NCBI GenBank assembly: GCA_002338655.1
Contig: DDIU01000006.1
Coordinates: forward strand, 1-64,000
Length of the DNA stretch: 64,000 bases
Reading direction: 5' to 3'
DNA from: Flammeovirgaceae bacterium UBA1842
GTDB lineage: Bacteria > Bacteroidota > Bacteroidia > Cytophagales > Cyclobacteriaceae
Positions 1 through 8,678 of the stretch are shown piece after piece. Position 1 is the first letter of the stretch. Every line of letters begins with the position of its first letter. The notes below the pieces were generated by a model. The model worked only from the letters and a program-made list of their open reading frames with translations. It was not told the origin of the DNA and made no database searches. A program made the position numbers and the translations under genes.

Positions 1-97
1 AGAAGTTTACCGGACAACAGTGAGTCCAATCAAGAAAATTATTTGCAGATTCTGTATCATTTATATCTTCGCAACAACAAGTTAAAACTCGCAAACA

Positions 98-688
98 CTA
101 TAATTTTGCAATAGAATCATTCTTTAACAATTCCAATCCAGATACCCCACCCGATACCACAAATTTCATAGCTGCTGTTGAAGACATATTTAGGGGGGTA
201 ACAAATTTCTTGTCTACTAGAAATTGATTGCCCGACCAAGCGTATGAATGTGGCATATAGACCGATATATAACCCGGTAAGTCAATTTGCTCCAGATTCT
301 CATTGGTGACAAAACCCAATTTAAGCATCCTGTTATGTTCGTCAACAGCTACCAATACAGGTTTGTTAAATTTTTTTTGATCACCCACAAATGCGCCTAT
401 TAAATCTTTAAGGGAGGTGTAAATGATGTTTACAAGTGGTATTTTAATCAAGTACTTTTCAAAATACTCGAAAAATGGGCGGGTAATAAAAAAGGAAGCC
501 AAGTAGCCCATTACAGTAATGGTTGACAATACAACTATTAAACCAATACCTGGTATATCCAATGGAATCAGACCATCTATCCAGCCTAGCACTTCATAGA
601 TCACATAAATGGTAAGTGCGAGCGGAACAACAAATAACAAACCCCTGAAAAAATAAGTTACAATCCGATTAAATGTGAATTTGGTCAT
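98..688 (-). CDS. DUF502 family membrane protein
   Basis: A 196-residue protein matching the DUF502 family by layout. Two hydrophobic segments lie near residues 12-35 and 42-68, followed by an amphipathic stretch (FEYFEKYLIKIPLVNIIYTS) and a soluble domain with the family-like pattern around DLIGAF. Members are predicted inner-membrane proteins of unknown function. The gene lies 67 bases beyond nqrE and behind a strong terminator, so it is probably transcribed separately from the nqr genes. No recognisable gene follows in the remaining 97 bases of the window. Confidence 0.85.
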   Translation of the reverse strand: MTKFTFNRIVTYFFRGLLFVVPLALTIYVIYEVLGWIDGLIPLDIPGIGLIVVLSTITVMGYLASFFITRPFFEYFEKYLIKIPLVNIIYTSLKDLIGAFVGDQKKFNKPVLVAVDEHNRMLKLGFVTNENLEQIDLPGYISVYMPHSYAWSGNQFLVDKKFVTPLNMSSTAAMKFVVSGGVSGLELLKNDSIAKL

Positions 689-711
689 GGTTATTTATTT
701 TAATCATAAAA

Positions 712-734
712 AAAGGGCTTCAAAGAAGCCCTTT
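712..734 (-). terminator. Rho-independent terminator after nqrE
   Basis: A perfect 10-base inverted repeat (AAAGGGCTTC, loop AAA, GAAGCCCTTT) lies 20 bases past the nqrE stop. On the minus strand it is followed by a run of T. It ends the nqr operon before any nqrF. Confidence 0.85.
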
Positions 735-754
735 CAATTTATAAAATTTACTTC

Positions 755-1366
755 TTAAATCGCTATACCTATAAATGATTTAAAGGCTATGCCCATCAAA
801 CCAGTGATAAGCATGGTAATACCTAAGCCTTTCAACCCATCAGGTACATTTGAGTACTTCAATTTTTCCCTGATGGCTGCCAAAGCAACAATGGCGAGCA
901 TCCAGCCAATACCTGATCCAAAACCATAAACGGTGGCTTCAGAAAGTGTGTAATCCCTTTGCACCATAAATAATGAACCCCCAAGTATTGAACAGTTTAC
1001 CGCAATAAGTGGTAAAAATATACCTAAAGAACCATAAAGTGCTGGTGACATTTTCTCAACAATCATTTCCACTAGTTGTACCATGGCAGCAATAATGGCT
1101 ATGAACATTATGAACTGTAAAAATTCAAGGTTAATATCTGTAAAACCAGCCCCTAGCCATGCCAGTGCACCTTCCTTAAGTACATATTCCTGGATCAGCC
1201 AGTTTATAGGTACCGTTATACTAAGTACGAATATTACAGCCATTCCCAGTCCAACCGCAGTACTTACCTTTTTCGATACTGCCAAAAAAGAACACATGCC
1301 TAAAAAATAGGCAAAGATCATGTTCTCAATAAATATTGATTTTATACCTATACTAATTAACTCCAT
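755..1366 (-). CDS. nqrE: Na+-translocating NADH:quinone reductase subunit E
   Basis: NqrE is a six-helix integral membrane subunit of the Na+-pumping NADH:quinone oxidoreductase. The 203-residue product carries the family start (FIENMIFAYFLGMC) and two conserved cysteines, Cys25 and Cys125. In the Vibrio enzyme the equivalent cysteines help hold an iron-sulfur centre with NqrD. It starts 5 bases after nqrD ends, so the two are co-transcribed. It is the last nqr gene here: a terminator follows instead of nqrF. Confidence 0.97.
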   Translation of the reverse strand: MELISIGIKSIFIENMIFAYFLGMCSFLAVSKKVSTAVGLGMAVIFVLSITVPINWLIQEYVLKEGALAWLGAGFTDINLEFLQFIMFIAIIAAMVQLVEMIVEKMSPALYGSLGIFLPLIAVNCSILGGSLFMVQRDYTLSEATVYGFGSGIGWMLAIVALAAIREKLKYSNVPDGLKGLGITMLITGLMGIAFKSFIGIAI

Positions 1367-1371
1367 AATTT

Positions 1372-2055
1372 CTAATTTTCTACGTAACCGGATTTAGATC
1401 GTTGAATCCAAATTATAATTCCCAATATCATGAATGCACCAATTGAGTCCACCATTAAACCATTGGTTTGAATGTGGAATCCCAAGTTATTGGCAATCCA
1501 ATCATAAATTTTAATATCAAATATAGACCCTGAACCAAACAACTCCCTAAAAAATGCCACCACTAAAATGATCCAAGCGTAACCAAACCCACTACCCAAT
1601 CCATCTAGAATAGAATCGTAAGGTTTATTACCCATAGCAAATGCCTCTAGTCTTCCCATTACAATACAGTTGGTAATGATCAACCCAACAAAAGCACCAA
1701 GCACCTTATACATTTCATAGCTATAGGCCTTTAATACTTCACTTACCAGCGTCACCAATGTGGCCACAACAGCTAGTTGCACTATTATCCTAACCCTTGA
1801 TGGAATGATATTTCGCATCAATGATATAATCAAGTTTGAAAAAACCACCACAAAAACCACCGCTATTGACATAATCAATGTAGGTTCCATTTTTATGGTA
1901 ATAGCCAATGCTGAACAAATACCCAATACCTGAACAGTGATTGGGTTATCTTCACCTAACGGATCGGTAATTAATTTTTTTCTTCTTTTGGAAAACAGCT
2001 CCTCCACGGGGAGTTTAACCGCTTCCTTTGGTTTTTCTAAAGTTTCAGTACTCAT
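1372..2055 (-). CDS. nqrD: Na+-translocating NADH:quinone reductase subunit D
   Basis: NqrD is a polytopic inner-membrane subunit, homologous to NqrE, in the Na+-pumping NADH dehydrogenase. The 227-residue protein has a charged cytoplasmic head of about 40 residues, then about six hydrophobic segments. Cys47 (GICSAL) and Cys130 (TNCIVMGR) match the cysteine pair that faces NqrE in known structures. It sits between nqrC and nqrE on the same strand with short gaps, in the standard operon order. Confidence 0.97.
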   Translation of the reverse strand: MSTETLEKPKEAVKLPVEELFSKRRKKLITDPLGEDNPITVQVLGICSALAITIKMEPTLIMSIAVVFVVVFSNLIISLMRNIIPSRVRIIVQLAVVATLVTLVSEVLKAYSYEMYKVLGAFVGLIITNCIVMGRLEAFAMGNKPYDSILDGLGSGFGYAWIILVVAFFRELFGSGSIFDIKIYDWIANNLGFHIQTNGLMVDSIGAFMILGIIIWIQRSKSGYVEN

Positions 2056-2084
2056 CTTTATGCTTTAAATAGCTTAAATTTATT

Positions 2085-2846
2085 TCACAAATTGGCAACA
2101 CTGCCTGAGTTTACTTTTTTAAAGTAAGATTGGTAATAACTCAAATAATTCTCTAACATGTCAGTAAGCCCCCGACCTGTGATGGTAGCACCTGACATCC
2201 CATCCACCTCATGATCTGTTAATCCAGTATGGCCCTCGCCTTTAACCATTGTCACGGAAACTAAGTTTCCAGCGTCATCATAAATATGCTTACCTACAAA
2301 TCTGTTTTGAACCTCTGAGGATGCAATTCTTGCCCCTAAACCTGGGGTCTCACTTTTATGGTCGAAGGAAGTTCCTGCAATGGTATTAAGATCGGATTTC
2401 AAAGCCACATAGCCCCAAATTTTATCCCAAAGACCAGCACCATATAAAGGCAAAATGTAGGCATCTACCTGAGTTGGGTCTTTCTCATCCATATACTTAA
2501 ACACTGGATATACCCTCTCCTCTGGAGTTTTCTTATAGTTTTTAGAAATATCAACTTCTTCAGCTATCATTGGATTGCCCTTGGCATTTTTCAAAACCTC
2601 TTCACCATTGATATCAACGACAAGGGATTGTATCCTTGCTTTATATAAATTCAAAACCTCATCTTTCTTCAGTTTTGCTAATTCATTACGATCCATTACC
2701 GAAGAAAGGATCTGTGTCTTTGTATCCAACTCCACAGATATTTTCTGGGCAGGGGCAAGTCCCTGAGATGCCAATGACAGCAAACCTCCCACTACTATAG
2801 TAAGAGCGGCTGTAAATAATAAAATGTATGTGTTAGACTGTCGCAC
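2085..2846 (-). CDS. nqrC: Na+-translocating NADH:quinone reductase subunit C
   Basis: NqrC is a membrane-anchored periplasmic flavoprotein subunit. The 253-residue product has one N-terminal membrane anchor (residues 6-28) and an FMN-binding domain ending in the SGAT motif. Thr221 is the expected covalent FMN attachment site, made by the flavin transferase ApbE. The start overlaps the end of nqrB by 14 bases, indicating coupled translation. Confidence 0.97.
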   Translation of the reverse strand: MRQSNTYILLFTAALTIVVGGLLSLASQGLAPAQKISVELDTKTQILSSVMDRNELAKLKKDEVLNLYKARIQSLVVDINGEEVLKNAKGNPMIAEEVDISKNYKKTPEERVYPVFKYMDEKDPTQVDAYILPLYGAGLWDKIWGYVALKSDLNTIAGTSFDHKSETPGLGARIASSEVQNRFVGKHIYDDAGNLVSVTMVKGEGHTGLTDHEVDGMSGATITGRGLTDMLENYLSYYQSYFKKVNSGSVANL

Positions 2847-4032
2847 GTTGTAACCTCCTTTTCTTATTAGCGTTCACTACTGTATAATCAATAAGTGGTG
2901 CAAACACATTCATTAACAGAATGGCTAGCATAATTCCTTCAGGATAGGCAGGGTTAAACACTCGAATCAACACGGTTAACAAACCTATCAAGAATCCATA
3001 AATCCACTTTCCTCTTTCCGTTTGGGCCGCAGTTACCGGATCCGATGCCATGTACACCGCTCCAAATGCCAATCCACCAATCACTAAATGATAGTGAGCT
3101 GGCAAAAGCATAAATTCATTGGCACCAATACCGTTCATGAGCAAGCCCATGGCATAAGCACCCGCAAATACACTCACTATGATTTTCCAACTTCCTACTC
3201 CTGTTATTATTAAAATAGCGGCCCCAATTAGACACATTAATGTAGATGTTTCACCGATACTACCCGGCATAAAACCAAAAAACATATTGGAGAAACTAAA
3301 GATATTGTCAGCCCAGCCCGCTCCAAATGTGCCGAGTGATGCCACTACATTCTCACCTGTAGTAAGGGCCTGAGCACCTATAGCTAGTGGTGTAGCACCT
3401 GAATATCCTGCCACTACATTGGCATCGCCAATATAGGTCCAAACATCACCAGAAATCTGACTTGGGTAAGCAAAATAAAGAAATGCACGTGCTGTTAATG
3501 CCACGTTCAAAACGTTCATACCGGTTCCACCAAATGCTTCTTTTGCGATAATTACCGCAAATAGTGTGGCTAAAGCCACTTGCCATAACGGAATGTCAGG
3601 AGGCATTACCAAGGGAATTAACATACCCGTTACTAGGAAGCCTTCGTTAATTGGGTGTCTTCTAATCGTACCAATCGTAAACTCAGTCCCTAAACCTACA
3701 GCATAAGACACGACAACTATAGGGAGTACCTGAATGGCTCCCACCAGCATCATATCCATAAAGGACGCTTCCTGACCTATGGCTAGGAAATGTTGATGCC
3801 CAACATTATAGATTCCAAAGAGTAAACACGGTATCATGGCGATGATGACGGTCATCATCATACGCTTCATATCTATTGCATCTCTTATTTGAGCACCTTT
3901 CGCTTTGGTAGTGTGGTCTGGGACAAACAAAAGTGTTTCATGTGCTTCGAAGATATAATGAAACTTCTCCCATTTTCCACCTTTTTGAAAGTGTGGCTTA
4001 ACTTTATCAAGTTGTTCTCTTAAAAAATTCAT
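2833..4032 (-). CDS. nqrB: Na+-translocating NADH:quinone reductase subunit B
   Basis: NqrB is the large membrane subunit that carries a covalent FMN and a riboflavin and forms part of the Na+ path. The 399-residue protein has a soluble N-terminal stretch (FLREQLDKVKPHFQKGGKWE) followed by many hydrophobic helices. The covalent flavin motif SGAT is present with Thr214 as the expected attachment residue. It overlaps nqrC by 14 bases and lies 11 bases after nqrA. Confidence 0.97.
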   Translation of the reverse strand: MNFLREQLDKVKPHFQKGGKWEKFHYIFEAHETLLFVPDHTTKAKGAQIRDAIDMKRMMMTVIIAMIPCLLFGIYNVGHQHFLAIGQEASFMDMMLVGAIQVLPIVVVSYAVGLGTEFTIGTIRRHPINEGFLVTGMLIPLVMPPDIPLWQVALATLFAVIIAKEAFGGTGMNVLNVALTARAFLYFAYPSQISGDVWTYIGDANVVAGYSGATPLAIGAQALTTGENVVASLGTFGAGWADNIFSFSNMFFGFMPGSIGETSTLMCLIGAAILIITGVGSWKIIVSVFAGAYAMGLLMNGIGANEFMLLPAHYHLVIGGLAFGAVYMASDPVTAAQTERGKWIYGFLIGLLTVLIRVFNPAYPEGIMLAILLMNVFAPLIDYTVVNANKKRRLQRATV

Positions 4033-4043
4033 TCTATCGACAA

Positions 4044-5408
4044 TTAACTATACTGTATAAGATCTAAACCTTCTCTTACTATTGATTGAACATCATGTTT
4101 GGAAACGTCAACAAACTCACAAAGGGCTAAATCTTCCTCTATAACTTCATAAATTCCCAAACTTTCCATATCATCATAATCTTCTGCGAGTATCGCTTTT
4201 AAAAGATAAGTTGGTAATATGTCCATGGGTGTCACCCTTTCAAAAACGCCTGTTTGAACAAATGCCCTAGGCTCTCCTTTCAAGTTTGTATCCACCACAA
4301 ATTCCTTCTTTGGGTTAAGGAATGAAAGCAGGCCAAATGCCCGTTGAAAACTTAACTTATTAGTGGTAGGCAGAATCCAACCAAACATCTCATGGTAATC
4401 ACCTTCAGGAATAACCGTGGCCATATTATCAAAATAGCCAAGGTGACCTTCCGCATCAATTTTTTCACCTGTCAATACATTGCCAGCAATATACCTTACG
4501 TTATCACTCTTAATGTTACCGGCCACCATTTTTTTAATTGATGCCCCTGTATATGTTTTATAATACTGGGGGTTGGTCACTTCTGAACCTGTCAATGCCA
4601 CCACTTTTGATGAGTCGTATATTCCTTCAAGGAATAGTTTTCCTATTTGAATAACCCCAAAAGGGCTAATAGTCCAAACAATATCACCTTTGTTAATGCT
4701 ATCAATATGATGAATCTGAACCCCTACATTTCCTGATGGGTGTGGGCCTGAGAATTTATTGAGTTGAACATTTTTAGCATGTGCAAAAATTTGCGCTACC
4801 TCATGATCAGAATTAATATTGAGATGAATGAGTCCGGGAGTAAGTTTTTTGATTACATCAATCCCTGCTTGAAAATATTGATCTTCACCTTTGAACAACA
4901 TATCGTAATCTGGTGCCAATGGGTTGGAGTCAAATGCAGATATAAAAATTGCCTTTGGGGCTTCTTCAGGGTCGGCAATAATTCCAAATGGACGTTGTAC
5001 AATATTTACCCACGCTCCTGAGCTAAGTAAATGTTCAACTGCCTCTTCCCTAGTCGCATTGCCGATATCGGATACAGAATATTTTTTATGCTGAACATAC
5101 TCCATCTGCTTATCGGCCAAAATTACTACTTCAAGTAACTTACGCTTCTCACCTCTCTTAATCTCAACAATTTCACCACTAACTGGGGCAACGTGAATAA
5201 CTTTCTCATTCTTTTTATCGAACAAAATAGGAGCTCCTGCTTTGACGGTGTCCCCTTCGTTGACAGTCACCTTAGGTCTCAATAATCCGTGAAAACTTGT
5301 TGGTTTGTAGGCGAAAGTTTCTGGTTGATCAACTTCCGCAAGTCTTTTTTCGGCTTTGCCAGCTAAGTTGATGTCAAACCCTTTTTTTAGCTTTATGAAT
5401 TTAGACAT
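4044..5408 (-). CDS. nqrA: Na+-translocating NADH:quinone reductase subunit A
   Basis: NqrA is the cytoplasmic peripheral subunit of the Na+-pumping NADH dehydrogenase and is associated with the quinone site. The 454-residue product has the usual length and start (KLKKGFDINLAGKAE), followed by a barrel-sandwich region (VNEGDTVKAGAPI) typical of the family. It is the first gene of the operon. A TAATTTTG -7-like element lies about 40 bases upstream at 5450-5457. Confidence 0.97.
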   Translation of the reverse strand: MSKFIKLKKGFDINLAGKAEKRLAEVDQPETFAYKPTSFHGLLRPKVTVNEGDTVKAGAPILFDKKNEKVIHVAPVSGEIVEIKRGEKRKLLEVVILADKQMEYVQHKKYSVSDIGNATREEAVEHLLSSGAWVNIVQRPFGIIADPEEAPKAIFISAFDSNPLAPDYDMLFKGEDQYFQAGIDVIKKLTPGLIHLNINSDHEVAQIFAHAKNVQLNKFSGPHPSGNVGVQIHHIDSINKGDIVWTISPFGVIQIGKLFLEGIYDSSKVVALTGSEVTNPQYYKTYTGASIKKMVAGNIKSDNVRYIAGNVLTGEKIDAEGHLGYFDNMATVIPEGDYHEMFGWILPTTNKLSFQRAFGLLSFLNPKKEFVVDTNLKGEPRAFVQTGVFERVTPMDILPTYLLKAILAEDYDDMESLGIYEVIEEDLALCEFVDVSKHDVQSIVREGLDLIQYS

Positions 5409-5449
5409 GCTTTCTTTTAAAATTCAATCTAACGATGTAAAATCGAAGT

Positions 5450-5457
5450 CAAAATTA
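5450..5457 (-). promoter_or_regulatory. Candidate -7 element for nqrA
   Basis: TAATTTTG on the minus strand matches the Bacteroidota TAnnTTTG element about 42 bases before the nqrA start. No clear TTG lies 19-21 bases further up, so support is partial. Confidence 0.4.
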
Positions 5458-5520
5458 ACAAATTTTGCTACAATAAAAATTGAATATATTATTTAAAATA
5501 AAATTAAATAACCATCCGTT

Positions 5521-6225
5521 TTATGATACCATTTCTTCCTCATTGTGGCCTATAATCTTGCTTAATGCAAGGTTTACCACCTCCTCTACCTGTTCATCCA
5601 AAGTCATAAATGTAGTATCAACCACAATTGCATCTTCAGCTTGTATCAAAGGGCTTTCTTCCCGTGTGGTATCCATCAGGTCACGTTGCTTTAAATTCTC
5701 GATAATATCCTCCAAATCTACGAGTTGATCCTTAGCAAGAAACTCAGCTTGGCGCCTGCTAGAACGCACGTAAATGTCAGCATTCATAAATATTTTTAAT
5801 TCAGCGTCCGCAAAGACAACCGTTCCTATATCACGTCCATCCATTACCACCCCCTTCTTTTTACCAAGCTTTCGTTGTTGCGCCACCATGGCATCACGCA
5901 CTTCTTTTATACTGCTCACTTGACTTACCTGATTTGAAATGGCCATCTCACGGATTTCGTTCTCTACATTTAATCCATTCAAATAGGTTTCCGTTTGCTC
6001 CGTTTTCTGATTTACCTGAAATGTTATCTCAATATTATCAAGTGCCTTATTTATTTCCACCTTGTTGGTCTGGCTCACATGATTCCTAAGAAAATATAGC
6101 GTAACTGCCCTGTACATAGCTCCTGAATCGATGTAAGTATAGCCCAAAATGGAAGCAACCCTTTTTGCTGTGGTACTCTTACCACAAGCTGAATATCCAT
6201 CAATGGCGATTACAATCTTCTTCAT
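5521..6225 (-). CDS. cmk: Cytidylate kinase
   Basis: Cmk transfers phosphate from ATP to CMP or dCMP in pyrimidine nucleotide synthesis. The P-loop GYSACGKST lies at residues 9-17 and the family signature DGRDIGTVVF in the middle; Arg/Asp residues for nucleotide binding follow. The ATG at 6225 was chosen because it places the P-loop at the usual distance from the N-terminus and gives the normal length of 234 residues. A TTG nine codons upstream would lie inside the preceding lipoprotein gene. It follows that gene by 5 bases on the same strand. Confidence 0.95.
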   Translation of the reverse strand: MKKIVIAIDGYSACGKSTTAKRVASILGYTYIDSGAMYRAVTLYFLRNHVSQTNKVEINKALDNIEITFQVNQKTEQTETYLNGLNVENEIREMAISNQVSQVSSIKEVRDAMVAQQRKLGKKKGVVMDGRDIGTVVFADAELKIFMNADIYVRSSRRQAEFLAKDQLVDLEDIIENLKQRDLMDTTREESPLIQAEDAIVVDTTFMTLDEQVEEVVNLALSKIIGHNEEEMVS

Positions 6226-6230
6226 ACTTA

Positions 6231-6350
6231 CTAACAGTCCTTTTGTGGGCAAGGAATAGGCTTCCCTGGCTTAAGTTTACCGTTTCGTTTTGTGGTAGCA
6301 CAGCCCGAAACCAATGATGCAATTACAATTAATAGCAATAATCTCTTCAC
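6231..6350 (-). CDS. 39-residue lipoprotein upstream of cmk
   Basis: A short open frame starting at GTG encodes a basic N-terminus (MKRLLLLIVIASL), the lipobox VSGC with Cys17 as the expected lipidated residue, then a short basic tail with two more cysteines (IPCPQKDC). The mature part would be only 23 residues. A textbook promoter (TTG, 20 bases, TATATTTG) lies directly upstream and ends 5 bases before the GTG, so the mRNA may have little or no leader. It ends 5 bases before cmk and probably shares its transcript. I do not recognise a function. Confidence 0.72.
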   Translation of the reverse strand: MKRLLLLIVIASLVSGCATTKRNGKLKPGKPIPCPQKDC

Positions 6351-6355
6351 AAAGA

Positions 6356-6386
6356 CAAATATATGGCTAGAATATGGGGCAAACAA
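6356..6386 (-). promoter_or_regulatory. Promoter for the small lipoprotein and cmk
   Basis: The minus strand shows TTG (6384-6386), a 20-base spacer and TATATTTG (6356-6363), a full match to the Bacteroidota housekeeping promoter. The -7 box ends 5 bases before the GTG start codon, which implies transcription starts at or within a few bases of the codon. Confidence 0.7.
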
Positions 6387-6397
6387 TTAATAGCCTG

Positions 6398-7084
6398 TCA
6401 TTCTATTCCTTGTTGATAGCTCATTTGAAAGCCAATCTTATGCCCGCCCCCTAATGCCTGTGTTCTCTCCATTTTCTCATTGAGTGAAATAACCCTAATC
6501 GATGGAAAAGGGGATGTTATAAGGTCTGACTCAATGGATTGACTGATGACCAACTGGACTATAATATTTAAATCTGTTTTGGTCAGGGGTTTTGGGGACA
6601 CGTTTTCAAACATGAAATTCAATTGCCTTTCACCCTCTACCAAAAAGTGATTTTCGTAATTACAAAAAACACGTGCTACTAAATAACCGGGATCATTTAA
6701 CCTGTTAAACTTTAACGAGTCGGCCATGAAATTATAAATATTAATCTGGCCCAAATACTTACGAAGCGGCTCTTCCTGTACATATGGGCTTTTAGAAAAA
6801 CCATGGGTATCATCAAGTGTAATGATGTTGGTATGCAAAAGGAATACGAGCAAATCACCGGCTATTCTTACCTGAAATTCCTGATTACTAATCTTAGTGA
6901 CGGAGAGCTCAATATCTTTATCTTTTTCAACTATCTTTTCACTGATCTGTTTTATCACATTCTTGGCTTCATTTTCCAAATCTTTGAAGTTCTTACAGAG
7001 TGTGCGATAAGTCTTTTGTTTTACAGCTGATTTGGATTCTATTAAATTAGCTATAGAATCAATAGGGTTTTGATTTGTAGACAT
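6398..7084 (-). CDS. Conserved hypothetical protein, 228 residues
   Basis: I do not recognise a named domain. The protein lacks a signal peptide or membrane segment and appears cytoplasmic. The N-terminal 70 residues are helical and charged (KNFKDLENEAKNVIKQISEK) with coiled-coil tendency. The rest looks mixed alpha/beta with a motif-like stretch GQINIYNFMADSLKFNRLND. The C-terminus is glycine-rich (LGGGHKIGFQ). It diverges from the small helical protein gene at 7146. Full reading frame with no internal damage. Confidence 0.75.
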   Translation of the reverse strand: MSTNQNPIDSIANLIESKSAVKQKTYRTLCKNFKDLENEAKNVIKQISEKIVEKDKDIELSVTKISNQEFQVRIAGDLLVFLLHTNIITLDDTHGFSKSPYVQEEPLRKYLGQINIYNFMADSLKFNRLNDPGYLVARVFCNYENHFLVEGERQLNFMFENVSPKPLTKTDLNIIVQLVISQSIESDLITSPFPSIRVISLNEKMERTQALGGGHKIGFQMSYQQGIE

Positions 7085-7145
7085 GATTTAAATTAAAACT
7101 TAATTTCTAATTTTCGTTAGTATATTTAGTAAACAATACAAAATC

Positions 7146-7439
7146 ATGGGAAGAAAACCAGAAGGATCAGCAGAAAATCTATTTAAAAACCTTGGTAAGA
7201 AGATTGATGAACTTATCGAAGATATTAAGACGGGGGCAGACAAAGTACGTCATTCGGAGCGGTTTGAGGAGCTAAAGAGAAATGGGGAGACATTGAAAAA
7301 AGAGTTCAGGGAATTTAAGGATAGTAACAAGGATGTAATAGATCGGGTTGACAAGTCATTTGAAAAAGCCGGAAAAGAGATTAGGGAAGCATTTGATAGG
7401 GCATTTAAAAAAGAAGGTAAAAACAAAAAGGAGGCTTAA
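7146..7439 (+). CDS. Small highly charged helical protein
   Basis: A 97-residue protein made almost entirely of Lys, Glu, Asp and Arg on an amphipathic helix pattern (FEELKRNGETLKKEFREFKD), without signal peptide or membrane segment. Similar small helical proteins occur widely in Bacteroidota without assigned function. The stop codon is inside a strong terminator hairpin, which supports it being a real short transcription unit. It diverges from the gene at 6398-7084. Confidence 0.72.
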   Translation: MGRKPEGSAENLFKNLGKKIDELIEDIKTGADKVRHSERFEELKRNGETLKKEFREFKDSNKDVIDRVDKSFEKAGKEIREAFDRAFKKEGKNKKEA

Positions 7440-7449
7440 CCTCCTTTTT
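7425..7449. terminator. Bidirectional terminator
   Basis: Perfect 10-base stem (AAAAAGGAGG, loop CTTAA, CCTCCTTTTT). It embraces the stop codon of the small helical protein gene and lies 24 bases past the stop of the opposite-strand lipoprotein gene, so it can serve both converging units. Confidence 0.85.
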
Positions 7450-7473
7450 GTTTTGTAATAATATGGTTACTTA

Positions 7474-8565
7474 TTAACCAATATCCCAATTTTCAATCTC
7501 CATTTCCAAATTATCCAACTCATCGAAAATCGGCTTAAGTACATCTTCTAATTTCTCTGTAGTTCCGTCCGTATATTTTATATATGGAACATCTTCCTCT
7601 TCTTGATCAATAACTTCTGTAACAAATATGATGTCCCCTATCTTATTGCCACCATTGAACATGGCAAGCTTGACGAAAGTATTGGGATTTGGATCATTTG
7701 AATTTTCCAGACCATTTACATCAATGCTACCTTCAAGTTTAATCGTTTTATACTGTACAAATCCGTCAATATTATCTATATCTTCTTTTTGATCGGTTAA
7801 AAAACTTAATGCTGCGTTTACTGATACAATGGTTTCAGATCCCTTCATTATAGAAGCCTCCAAATTTGATTGTTTCGCCCCGGATGTGTCAAAAGCAAAT
7901 ACAAAAGTGAATGGGTTTAAATACAATGAAACATCACCGGATATTGGTTCACCCTTTGAATTGAATACCGCTTCGAAGTCAATCTCTATTTGCTTAACTT
8001 TATTTACTGACAAATCAGCATTTAAAAGTGTAGGTAAATAGTAATGATCAAATTCATCTTCGAAAAGTTGTTCTTCAAATGCTGTTAATCTCAACGTTAC
8101 ATTGTTGGCGGCTGATCCTTCTGCGGGAAAATTTATTTCTATAATTCCTTCTGTGGTTTCTGTTTTATCAAATGTTTCAGTAGCTGGATTCCAATCATAC
8201 TGTCCCCAATGTTGGGAAAAATCAAATCCATGATCTTCAGTTTTTGCTAATTTTGATGATTTGCCGACAAAAATTCTCTTAAATAATCTCGCATTCTTTT
8301 TAAACCATTTTTTAGACTCCTTTTCACTCATTACCCTTCCATTAAAGGGGTCGCTCAACTGAATCAGTGCTGCTAAATCACCTATTGCACCTACTCCCTC
8401 GGATTGTGTTAAATCAACTATGTCCAAGCTCATATCAGTAGAGAGTTTAGACATCGATTGCTTAGCCTCTTCCACTGAAAACTGTTGCGATGAATCCTCA
8501 TCAGAATTACAGGATAAAGCAAATACGCTTAACATCAGCAAGAAATAACTAATTGTTTTTTTCAT
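7474..8565 (-). CDS. Secreted lipoprotein of unknown function
   Basis: A 363-residue protein with a lipoprotein signal (MKKTISYFLLMLSVFALSC, lipid Cys19) followed by an acidic linker NSDEDSS, so it is expected on the outer or inner membrane. The mature part is rich in acidic residues and predicted beta strands (SVNKVKQIEIDFEAVF, GDVSLYLNPFTFVFAFD). No domain was recognised. A candidate -7 box (TACATTTG) lies at 8600-8607. Confidence 0.8.
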   Translation of the reverse strand: MKKTISYFLLMLSVFALSCNSDEDSSQQFSVEEAKQSMSKLSTDMSLDIVDLTQSEGVGAIGDLAALIQLSDPFNGRVMSEKESKKWFKKNARLFKRIFVGKSSKLAKTEDHGFDFSQHWGQYDWNPATETFDKTETTEGIIEINFPAEGSAANNVTLRLTAFEEQLFEDEFDHYYLPTLLNADLSVNKVKQIEIDFEAVFNSKGEPISGDVSLYLNPFTFVFAFDTSGAKQSNLEASIMKGSETIVSVNAALSFLTDQKEDIDNIDGFVQYKTIKLEGSIDVNGLENSNDPNPNTFVKLAMFNGGNKIGDIIFVTEVIDQEEEDVPYIKYTDGTTEKLEDVLKPIFDELDNLEMEIENWDIG

Positions 8566-8599
8566 GTTTTGAATAGTTTAAAATGTTTTTACTGCACTG

Positions 8600-8607
8600 C
8601 AAATGTA
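8600..8607 (-). promoter_or_regulatory. Candidate -7 element for the lipoprotein gene
   Basis: TACATTTG on the minus strand, 34 bases before the ATG at 8565, matches TAnnTTTG. It sits just beyond the tsf terminator, as expected for a new unit. The -33 match is weak. Confidence 0.45.
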
Positions 8608-8625
8608 TAGAGGATTTCGGACAAA

Positions 8626-8657
8626 AAAAGGGGGTTCACTTGCATGAACCCCCTTTT
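8626..8657 (-). terminator. Terminator after tsf
   Basis: A 13-base perfect stem (left arm AAAAGGGGGTTCA, loop CTTGCA) 21 bases past the tsf stop, followed on the minus strand by T residues. It ends the rplM-rpsI-rpsB-tsf region. Confidence 0.9.
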
Positions 8658-8678
8658 ATTTAGAATATATTTTCTTGA

